This document shows positions 23,633 to 30,768 of a stretch of DNA of 30,923 nucleotides, piece after piece. Position 1 is the first letter of the stretch. The number at the start of each line of letters is the position of its first letter. This DNA is from Eubacterium sp. Its GTDB lineage: Bacteria > Bacillota > Clostridia > Oscillospirales > Acutalibacteraceae. The notes under the pieces are model-generated. The model did no database searches. It saw only the letters and a list, made by a program, of their open reading frames with translations, and was not told the DNA's origin. The DNA lies in NCBI GenBank assembly GCA_014465955.1, contig JACTVT010000023.1, forward strand, positions 1 to 30,923. Direction: 5' to 3'. Both the position numbers and the translations under genes were made by a program.

Positions 23633-26164
23633 TTAATTGATTTCTTCCTTGAGGGTTTCAACAATGTTGTCATTTCTGAGTTTTGATACCGAGTAAAGCA
23701 TGGAAGTACCTACTACTGCAAAAACAACTGCGATAACGCAAAGCGTCATAATCCAGTCAATCTCAAACGGAATTGAGTTTGAACCTACCGTATAATTAAG
23801 TGCAAAGCATATTACAGCGCTTATCGGCAGTGCAAATACAAGTGCCTTCATACCGTAAAATGCGCTTTCAAGCACAACCATTTTTCTGAAGCCCTGCGGC
23901 GTTGTGCCGACCGATTTCAGCATTGCAAATTCTTTTCTGCGCATTGCAATACCCGTTGAAACAGTGTTGATAATATTTGCAATCGTAATCAATGTAATCA
24001 GTGCAATAAAACCGTAAACAAATACCTGAATAACAAATGCAACGGTATTCATCATCTTCATATTTTCAGTATAATCGGAAACATATTTTGAACCGAGTTC
24101 ATTTGTATCAAAGATTTCCTGAATGGAATCCGCAACCTGCTCATGTGCGTTTGTTTCAATACCAAGCATATAAAGAAAATCATCATGGGTATTTTTTACA
24201 TAATTGTTATAATAAGAACTGAGCGGGATATAAACCGAAATGGAATCGACAGGATTTATATTCAGCAAACTGTTTTTAGCATCATATTTAACAAAATCAG
24301 TAAACTGAACTTTGTATTCCGTATTATCAAAAGTGTAATCCAGCATTTTATCTGTAAACGGCTTTGAATCGTTTTTATGATTAACATTATTAAGAACTAC
24401 ACCCTTGATTTCACTGCCGTAATACTTTTTGTAATCAATATTATTATCTTCACAGAGTTTATTGAAATTCTTATCATCAATAATGTTAACAAAGAAATAA
24501 CGTTTCTGATTAAAGAATTTACTGTAACCCGAAGTAAGATAATCTTTATTTCTAAGGCTGCTGTTTTCATCACTGCTGACTGTGAAAAATTCATTGTTTA
24601 CACAATAATAATTATCTATATCGGAAACATCTTCAAGTTTTTCAAGAAATTCATCTTTATGTTCATAACTGACTGTTGCCTGCACCTGATATGGCATGGT
24701 TTCCAGATTAGCGCTCATTGTAAACATATCGCAGAAATAATTACAACTGAAGAAAAGGATAACAGACAGTGCGATTGAAGCAGTGATTACCCTGCCCTTT
24801 CTGCCGTTTCGTTTCAGATTTTTATAAGCAAGTTCGCCCTCGTAACCAAAAATTTTGCGAATAATTTTAGGCGATTTGAGCCCTTTTGCCTTAACGGTAA
24901 TTTCTTTGCGCTGGCGAATTGCATCAATCGGCGTAACTGCTGACGCTTTTCTTGACGGAACAACCGACGAAATAAAGATTGTAAGCACACTGAAAAGAAT
25001 AATGCCTGCAATTGCCCAGAGCGGCGTAACAACATTCATATCCATATTAGTGCTGTCTACACCGTTTAGCATACCTGTTTCGATAATTTTTCCGCCGACT
25101 GCCTTTAATGTTATGCCGATACCGAGAATACCTGCACCGATACCGACAGGAATACCGATTATGCCGAGAATAAAGCCCTCATAATAAACAGACATCTTTT
25201 TCTGCTGCTTTGTAGCGCCGACCGATGCAAGCATACCGAGATACCTTACACGCTCTGAAAGCGACATACCGAAGGAATTATATATAAGCACAACAGATGC
25301 AATCATAATTATAACAAGAATGATTGCCACAAGCGGCAGAAAAGTCTGCATTGTTGCACTATTATTATCAATCGCAAAATAGGTTGCAAGATAATCATCA
25401 TCAATGTTGTACTCTTCAATTTTATAATCTTCTATAATATCTTTAATCGTTTGAAGTGATTTATAATTAAGGTTTTTGACTTCAATATAGGCGGATGCCA
25501 ATTCGCCGTCGGCAAGTGTTAATGTACTTAAATCAAGGCCACGTATAATTTTTGCCCTTGCACTTGTGGCAGGATTATCATGAAGAATTGCCGTGATTTT
25601 AAATTCGCCGATTTCTGTTACTTCAAATTCTTCATCGCCGAAATACGAACCGGCAAGTATAACTTTTTCGCCGTTTTCGATATAATAACGGTCGCCGATC
25701 GAAATGGAAACGGTATCACCTATTTTCCAGTCGAGTTTATTTTTATCAATCAGTGACTGCTCAACGGCAATTTCATTATTCTTTTCGGGTATAGCACCCT
25801 CAAAATTGCCTGTAAACATTTGCTCAAGGTTCGTTTTATCGCCTATATAAATTTCGCCTGTGCCTGCTGAATTTGATTTTCTGTTTTCAAGTTGATACGA
25901 CGGATTGTCAAGGCTGACGCCGACACGCTCCAGCCTGTCATCATTTTTCAAATCGGCAAGTTGAGAAGCAGTTACGCCAAGGACTGCTTGACGGTGACCG
26001 CCTGCAATCTGGTCAATTTCACCGAAAAGATTCAAAAACGATGCCATGGCAACGAAAACGGCTGTAATCATTGCAACCGAAACGCAGATACCAAGCGTTG
26101 TGATAACTGTTCTGCCCTTATTTTCTTTAAGATGACGAAGGGTTAATTTGTTTACGATATTCAA
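23633..26164 (-). CDS. ABC transporter permease with two FtsX domains (MacB-like)
   Basis: An 843-residue membrane protein with an N-terminal helix at about 20-40, a large extracytoplasmic domain, and a group of helices at about 278-410 with the FtsX signature (SLSERVRYLGMLASVGATKQQ). A second helix at about 455-475, a second outside domain, and a final group at about 695-830 with a second FtsX signature (MRRKEFAMLKSVGTTPQG) follow. Such permeases export peptides or lipids or relieve antimicrobial peptide stress. It overlaps the ATPase gene by 4 bp, and the two form one exporter. It is longer than BceB (about 650 residues), so it is MacB/duplicated-FtsX-like rather than a strict BceB. Confidence 0.9.
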   Translation of the reverse strand: MNIVNKLTLRHLKENKGRTVITTLGICVSVAMITAVFVAMASFLNLFGEIDQIAGGHRQAVLGVTASQLADLKNDDRLERVGVSLDNPSYQLENRKSNSAGTGEIYIGDKTNLEQMFTGNFEGAIPEKNNEIAVEQSLIDKNKLDWKIGDTVSISIGDRYYIENGEKVILAGSYFGDEEFEVTEIGEFKITAILHDNPATSARAKIIRGLDLSTLTLADGELASAYIEVKNLNYKSLQTIKDIIEDYKIEEYNIDDDYLATYFAIDNNSATMQTFLPLVAIILVIIMIASVVLIYNSFGMSLSERVRYLGMLASVGATKQQKKMSVYYEGFILGIIGIPVGIGAGILGIGITLKAVGGKIIETGMLNGVDSTNMDMNVVTPLWAIAGIILFSVLTIFISSVVPSRKASAVTPIDAIRQRKEITVKAKGLKSPKIIRKIFGYEGELAYKNLKRNGRKGRVITASIALSVILFFSCNYFCDMFTMSANLETMPYQVQATVSYEHKDEFLEKLEDVSDIDNYYCVNNEFFTVSSDENSSLRNKDYLTSGYSKFFNQKRYFFVNIIDDKNFNKLCEDNNIDYKKYYGSEIKGVVLNNVNHKNDSKPFTDKMLDYTFDNTEYKVQFTDFVKYDAKNSLLNINPVDSISVYIPLSSYYNNYVKNTHDDFLYMLGIETNAHEQVADSIQEIFDTNELGSKYVSDYTENMKMMNTVAFVIQVFVYGFIALITLITIANIINTVSTGIAMRRKEFAMLKSVGTTPQGFRKMVVLESAFYGMKALVFALPISAVICFALNYTVGSNSIPFEIDWIMTLCVIAVVFAVVGTSMLYSVSKLRNDNIVETLKEEIN

Positions 26165-26844
26165 CCCATCCTCACCTCATCTCTTTTAATTCTGCCGTCT
26201 TCGATAGAGATAATTCTGTCTGCCGAGAGGGCGATTTTTTCATCATGGGTAATGATGATTACCGTCTGTTTGAATTCTTTATTAAAATGCCTTAACAGAG
26301 CAATGATTTCCTTACTGTTTTCACTGTCAAGGTTACCTGTAGGCTCATCTGCAAGAAGAAGCGCAGGATTGTTTACAAGCGCTCTGCCGATTGATACACG
26401 CTGCTGCTGACCGCCTGAAAGCTGATTTGGCAGATGTGTAAGCCTGTGTGAAAGACCGAGTTTATCAATCAGGGTCTGCACCTGCTTTTTATCAGGCTTT
26501 CTGCCGTCAAGCAGAAGCGGCAGGGTCAGATTTTCCTCAACCGTTAAAATCGGAATGAGGTTGTAGAACTGATAGATAAGACCAATCTGACGTCTGCGGA
26601 AGATTGCAAGCGCTGTTTCGTCAAGCTGTGAAATATCGGTATCATTAATGATAACACTGCCCGAGGTAGGAGTATCAACACCGCCGAGAATATGAAGCAA
26701 AGTTGACTTGCCCGAGCCTGACGGACCGATAATAGCAACGAACTCGCCCTGTTCCACAGAGAATGAAACACCGTCAAGAGCCTTTACCATCGTATCGCCC
26801 TTACCGTAAGTTTTGGATAAATTTTTTACATCAAGAATTTTCAT
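26161..26844 (-). CDS. ABC transporter ATP-binding protein (MacB/LolD type)
   Basis: A 227-residue ATPase that powers the permease overlapping it by 4 bp. The Walker A motif GPSGSGKST is at 40-48, the Q-loop is YQFYNLIP, the signature LSGGQQQR is at 142-149, and Walker B LLADEP is at 163-168 with the usual TGNLDS after it and an H-loop (IIITHDE). AAAGGAGATAAACATT precedes ATG 26844. The AAAGG of this box is paired in a 9-bp hairpin, and the leader carries an unusual inverted-repeat element. The two-component system upstream on the same strand is the likely regulator. Confidence 0.95.
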   Translation of the reverse strand: MKILDVKNLSKTYGKGDTMVKALDGVSFSVEQGEFVAIIGPSGSGKSTLLHILGGVDTPTSGSVIINDTDISQLDETALAIFRRRQIGLIYQFYNLIPILTVEENLTLPLLLDGRKPDKKQVQTLIDKLGLSHRLTHLPNQLSGGQQQRVSIGRALVNNPALLLADEPTGNLDSENSKEIIALLRHFNKEFKQTVIIITHDEKIALSADRIISIEDGRIKRDEVRMG

Positions 26845-26855
26845 AATGTTTATCT

Positions 26856-26879
26856 CCTTTCGTTGTTGGCAACGAAAGG
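26856..26879 (-). promoter_or_regulatory. Hairpin covering the ribosome binding site of the ABC ATPase gene
   Basis: CCTTTCGTT pairs with AACGAAAGG around a 6-nt loop. The 3' arm on the minus strand contributes AAAGG of the Shine-Dalgarno box, so folding could lower translation. Confidence 0.5.
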
Positions 26880-27143
26880 GTAATCATAACCGTGGTTTAA
26901 ATCGGCTGATTTGCCCTTACTCTGTGTTAAAAATACTCGGAATACACGAGTATTCCTGCGTTTTTGTGCCTTGATTAAGAACAAACCAGCACAATTTAAA
27001 CTGCCTTGCACCAAAAATGATTAAAGTAAAGATGAATTTTGGCTTTTGAGATGGCAGCCTTGCTAACGCAAGGCAACAGTGAAAAAGTTAAAAGTCGCTT
27101 TAATATTTCATTTTTGGCAGGTTTGGATTACCCTTTCGTTGCC
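26868..27143. mobile_element. MITE-like structured element with 18-bp perfect terminal inverted repeats
   Basis: GGCAACGAAAGGGTAATC at 26868-26885 is the exact complement of 27126-27143. The 276-nt interior has no gene and holds further inverted pairs: AATACTCG/CGAGTATT (26932-26954), GCCTTGC/GCAAGGC (27057-27074), and a nested long pair between about 26997-27026 and 27098-27124. ATCATAACCGT occurs directly repeated at 26883-26893 and 27147-27157. It fills most of the 484-nt gap 26845-27328, together with two REP-like hairpins. Confidence 0.6.
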
Positions 27144-27218
27144 TATATCATAACCGTATAATCTTACACTTCGGTGAATTTTATATTACAATTCAGTCAT
27201 ATTGATTTTAAACAAAGC

Positions 27219-27244
27219 GGGAGGGCACGGAGGCCCTCCCCTAC
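27219..27244. repeat. REP-like 26-nt hairpin, copy 8
   Basis: GGGAGGGC/GCCCTCCC stem with CTAC tail. The extra C-G pair relative to copies 1 and 5 shows the stem is under pairing constraint. Confidence 0.8.
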
Positions 27245-27266
27245 GGGAATGTTATTTTAAATTTAC

Positions 27267-27292
27267 GGTGCGTCGAGGACGCCGCACCCTAC
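27267..27292. repeat. REP-like 26-nt hairpin, copy 9
   Basis: GGTGCGTCG/CGCCGCACC with one mismatch, loop AGGA, then CTAC, 22 nt after copy 8. Confidence 0.75.
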
Positions 27293-27328
27293 TGATAGCC
27301 TTCTCCTCAAGGGAAAGCCTTATAAAAA

Positions 27329-28321
27329 TCATATTATCGCCTTATAGAAGCGAAATTCAAACTGTGTGCCCACATTTTCAGTGCTTTCGGCAATAATTGA
27401 TGCTTTTTCTTTTTCTGCAACCATTTTGGCAAGAGCAAGTCCTATGCCTACGCTTTCACCTGAGGAATTTTTGCCGTGATAAAAGCGTTCAAATATATGC
27501 GGCAAATCCTCTTTGGCAATGCCGCAGCCGTTATCCTTAATAAATACGGAGTTATACACGTTGGTGCATTCCGTAAAAATTTCAAGTGTTCCGTTTTTAT
27601 CTGTATGCTCAAGGCAGTTTTTAATAATATTGCCGAGCGCCTCAACAGTCCAGTTTTTATCACCCGTAAATGTAAAATCTTCTGCTGTATTTATAAGTGA
27701 AATCTGCTTTAAATCAAGCGTTACAAGAAATGGTTTTAAACTTTCCGTAATAACATCAGCAGCAGACACCTGTTCTGATTTAAACGCAACAGTGCCTGCA
27801 TCCAGTTTTGAAACTTTTAAAAGATTCTGAATCAGCCAGCGCATTTTATCGAGTTGATTTTCAATAATCTCTAAAAATTCTTTATTTTTCTGCTTGTCCT
27901 TTTCATTTTTCATCAAATCAGTCATAACCATCATTGAAGTAAGCGGTGTTTTCAACTGATGTGAAACATCTGCAAGCGAATCGGCAAGATAAACCTTATC
28001 CTTTGCAAGCAGTTCATTCTGTGTTTTAAGAAGAATAATAACTTTATACAGATTATTCTGAAGAATAGACAGTTCACCCTCTGTGTTACTGGCAATGTTC
28101 AAATCATAATTACCTGAGCAGACAAGCGACAGATAATCATTAAGTTCGCTTAATTTATCATACCTTTTCTTCGTAAAATAAAGGCAGACCGACATAATCA
28201 GAATACCGAGCACAAAGCATAGCAGAGCACATAATTTGCTGAAAAACAGGCAGATAAACGAAAAAAGCAGCGTTGAGCAAACGCCTGTTGAAATTATTAT
28301 TTTAATATCCTTATTAATCAT
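27329..28321 (-). CDS. Sensor histidine kinase, intramembrane-sensing (BceS-like)
   Basis: A 330-residue membrane kinase. Two helices (about 8-28 and 31-49) are joined by only a few residues, so there is almost no extracellular sensor, the layout of intramembrane-sensing kinases such as BceS that report on an ABC transporter. The dimerisation box ADVSHQLKTPLTS holds phospho-acceptor His121. N, G1 and G2 ATP boxes are present (NIIKNCLEHT, DNGCGI, VGIGLALAK). It overlaps the response regulator by 8 bp. The ABC exporter genes follow on the same strand, so this is a sensing/transport module for an envelope-acting peptide or antibiotic. The signal is inferred. Confidence 0.92.
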   Translation of the reverse strand: MINKDIKIIISTGVCSTLLFSFICLFFSKLCALLCFVLGILIMSVCLYFTKKRYDKLSELNDYLSLVCSGNYDLNIASNTEGELSILQNNLYKVIILLKTQNELLAKDKVYLADSLADVSHQLKTPLTSMMVMTDLMKNEKDKQKNKEFLEIIENQLDKMRWLIQNLLKVSKLDAGTVAFKSEQVSAADVITESLKPFLVTLDLKQISLINTAEDFTFTGDKNWTVEALGNIIKNCLEHTDKNGTLEIFTECTNVYNSVFIKDNGCGIAKEDLPHIFERFYHGKNSSGESVGIGLALAKMVAEKEKASIIAESTENVGTQFEFRFYKAII

Positions 28322-28991
28322 TTTCTATAACATAGCCGAGTCCACGCACCGTTTTGATATAAACGGGGTTTGCTATATCCTCCTCAATTTTATCACGAAG
28401 TCTTTTTATATAAACGGTAAGGGTATTATCTTCAACAAAGGCGCTGTCTATATCCCATATATTTTCAAGCAGTTTTGCACGGGAGAGCACTGTGCCCCTG
28501 TTATTAAGCAGAATAAGCAGCAATCTGTATTCCATTGCGGTTAAAACAATTTCGGTGCCGTTTTTATAAACCTTTGCCTCGTTTGTATTAATCGTAAGTT
28601 CTTTAATTTTAATTATACCGTCGGCACTGTCTTTGTTATAACGGCGAAGAACGCTTTTAATACGTACCAAAAGCTCTTTAAGACGGAAAGGCTTTGAAAT
28701 ATAATCATCTGCACCGAGTTCAAAGCCCATAACAACGTTTACCTCGTCATCATAAGCAGTAAGGAATATAACGGGCAGATCGCCTTTTTCCTTGATTTTT
28801 TTGCACACATCATAGCCGCTTCCGTCAGGCAGGGTTAAATCAAGAATATAGAGCGAAAATGTCTCTTTTTCAATAATATTCAAAGCATCCGAAACCGTTT
28901 TGGCAAGCGTTACGGTATAACCCTCATTTTCAAGAGAATAGGAAAGCCCCATACCGATTGCACTGTCATCTTCAAGAACAAAAATTTTCAT
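28314..28991 (-). CDS. OmpR/PhoB-family response regulator
   Basis: A 225-residue regulator. Its receiver domain (1-115) has the acidic pocket EDD at 7-9, phosphorylated Asp51 in DLTLPDGSGYD, the Thr in FLTAYDD and Lys100 in YISKPF. The C-terminal winged helix (about 130-225) ends with the OmpR-type VYIKTVRGLGYV. Start 28991 follows GGTGAT. This ribosome-binding-site and start region is duplicated at the far side of the dispersed repeat lying immediately upstream. It is the partner of the overlapping kinase and the likely activator of the ABC exporter genes. Confidence 0.94.
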   Translation of the reverse strand: MKIFVLEDDSAIGMGLSYSLENEGYTVTLAKTVSDALNIIEKETFSLYILDLTLPDGSGYDVCKKIKEKGDLPVIFLTAYDDEVNVVMGFELGADDYISKPFRLKELLVRIKSVLRRYNKDSADGIIKIKELTINTNEAKVYKNGTEIVLTAMEYRLLLILLNNRGTVLSRAKLLENIWDIDSAFVEDNTLTVYIKRLRDKIEEDIANPVYIKTVRGLGYVIEND

Positions 28992-28993
28992 AC

Positions 28994-29151
28994 TATCACC
29001 ATAGCCTTTCAAGCTGCAAATCATTTATCAATATCATTAACACCCGACTACAGCCTGACAAGGCGTTAATGGTGATACAGCCATCTCAAAATTATGCCAC
29101 AGGCAAATTTTGAGGGCAATATAATTTGATAGTATGATTTTTCATACTATC
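28994..29151 (-). repeat. Dispersed structured repeat, copy B, at the response regulator start
   Basis: Same plan and 34-nt identical core as copy A at 9295. The closing stem TATCACCAT/ATGGTGATA differs from copy A yet pairs perfectly, and the inner stem pairs with G-T wobbles. TTTTCATACTATCACC occurs at both ends (28985-29000 and 29139-29154), so the gene's own ribosome binding site and ATG are duplicated. The outer copy could start a 17-residue peptide (29145 to 29092). With flanks this fills the 324-nt gap 28992-29315. Confidence 0.85.
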
Positions 29152-29189
29152 ACCCGTTAATATTCTATCATAGTTTACTATTGTTTTCT

Positions 29190-29205
29190 ATTACAAAATT
29201 GTAAT
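29190..29205. promoter_or_regulatory. Palindrome upstream of the two-component system
   Basis: ATTACAA and TTGTAAT face each other across AA. On the minus strand its TTGTAA is placed about 18 nt before a TATGAT box, so it could be a -35 overlapped by an operator. Confidence 0.35.
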
Positions 29206-29315
29206 AAAAAATCTTAAAATTTATACAAAAATGTACTTTAATATTTCGACCGAGTTTGCTATAATACATTATACAAACTATAATATTCTATATATTTTAC
29301 AGGGGAGGACAAATT

Positions 29316-30722
29316 ATGGGCGGTTTTTTCGGTGTAGCCTCTAAAGAAGATTGTGTTTTTGACCTGTTTTTCGGAATTGACTACCATGCTCATCTCGGCA
29401 CAAGACGTGCAGGCATGGCAGTTTATGACAAGAAAAACGGCTTTGACAAAGCAATTCACAATATAGAAAATGCACCTTTCAGAACAAAATTCAGCAAAGA
29501 ATCAAACGAAATGCACGGCAATCTCGGCATTGGCTGTATTTCCGATTTTGAGGCTCAGCCGATTCTTGTTCGTTCACATCACGGCACCTTTGCCATTACA
29601 ACAGTTGGTAAAATCAACAATGCCGATGAAATAGTTAATAAAATTATCAAATCAAATGTTCACTTTTTTGAAATGCAGAACGGTGATATTAACCCCACCG
29701 AACTTGTGGCATCAATCATAAACCAGAAAGATAATTTTATTGACGGCATCAAATATGCACAGGAAATTATTGACGGCTCAATGAGTATGCTTATTCTGAC
29801 CGAAAAGGGCATTTACGCCGCAAGGGACAAACTGGGCAGAACACCGATTACAATCGGCAAAAAAGACAGCGGATACTGTATGAGTTTTGAAAGTTTTGCT
29901 TATCTTAACCTCGGCTATCAGGATTACAAGGAACTCGGACCTGGTGAAATTGCGGTTATGACACCCGACGGAGTGACAACACTTCAGAAGCCGGGCGAAG
30001 ATATGAAAATCTGCACATTTTTATGGATATATTACGGCTATCCCACCTCATCTTACGAGGGTGTTAATGTTGAAAAAATGAGGTATAACTGCGGCAAAGC
30101 GCTTGCAAAAAGGGATAATGTTAAGCCCGACATTGTTGCAGGCGTTCCCGATTCAGGCACGGCACACGCTATCGGCTATGCTAACGAATCAGGCATACCG
30201 TTTTCAAGACCTTTCATCAAATATACACCGACATGGCCGAGATCATTTATGCCTACCCACCAGAGCAAACGTGATCTGATTGCAAAAATGAAACTGATTC
30301 CTGTTCACGATTTAATTGAGGGCAAAAGCATGCTGCTTATCGACGACTCTATCGTACGCGGCACACAACTTCGTGAAACGACCGAATTTTTATATGAAAG
30401 CGGTGCAAAAGAGGTTCACGTAAGACCTGCCTGCCCACCTCTTTTCTTCGGCTGCAAATACCTGAATTTCTCACGCTCAACATCTGAAATGGAACTTATC
30501 ACAAGACGTGTTATCTGTGAACTTGAAGGTGATGACGTAAGCGAAGAAACTATTAAGGAATATACAAATCCCGACAGTGAAAAGTATCAGAAAATGCTTG
30601 ATAAGATTTGCGAAAAACTGCATTTCACATCACTCCGCTACCACAGACTTGACGATATGATTGAGTCTGTCGGCATTGACCCGAGCAAGCTCTGCACCTA
30701 TTGCTGGAACGGTGAGGAATAA
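29316..30722 (+). CDS. Amidophosphoribosyltransferase-like protein (PurF paralogue) without the N-terminal catalytic Cys
   Basis: A 468-residue protein with the two PurF domains. Residues 1-235 are an Ntn-type glutaminase fold (LGTRRAGMAVY, DKLGRTPITIG, SFESFAYLNLG), and residues 236-460 are a phosphoribosyltransferase domain with GVPDSG and the PRPP loop LLIDDSIVRGTQ (340-351). PurF makes phosphoribosylamine from PRPP and glutamine in the first step of purine synthesis, using Cys at position 1 after Met removal. Here the start is MGGFFGV instead of MCGIFGV, so the nucleophile is missing while the PRPP site is intact. The start codon is firm (GGGGAGG 8 nt upstream). It may use ammonia, be regulatory, or have another role. 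No purine genes are adjacent. Confidence 0.85.
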   Translation: MGGFFGVASKEDCVFDLFFGIDYHAHLGTRRAGMAVYDKKNGFDKAIHNIENAPFRTKFSKESNEMHGNLGIGCISDFEAQPILVRSHHGTFAITTVGKINNADEIVNKIIKSNVHFFEMQNGDINPTELVASIINQKDNFIDGIKYAQEIIDGSMSMLILTEKGIYAARDKLGRTPITIGKKDSGYCMSFESFAYLNLGYQDYKELGPGEIAVMTPDGVTTLQKPGEDMKICTFLWIYYGYPTSSYEGVNVEKMRYNCGKALAKRDNVKPDIVAGVPDSGTAHAIGYANESGIPFSRPFIKYTPTWPRSFMPTHQSKRDLIAKMKLIPVHDLIEGKSMLLIDDSIVRGTQLRETTEFLYESGAKEVHVRPACPPLFFGCKYLNFSRSTSEMELITRRVICELEGDDVSEETIKEYTNPDSEKYQKMLDKICEKLHFTSLRYHRLDDMIESVGIDPSKLCTYCWNGEE

Positions 30723-30742
30723 TATAGAACAATACAAAAATC

Positions 30743-30768
30743 AAGGACGGTCAAAGACCGTCCTTTTG
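30743..30768. terminator. Bidirectional intrinsic terminator
   Basis: AAGGACGGTC pairs with GACCGTCCTT around AAA, with T runs; it lies between the PurF-like gene and the convergent transposase. Confidence 0.88.
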
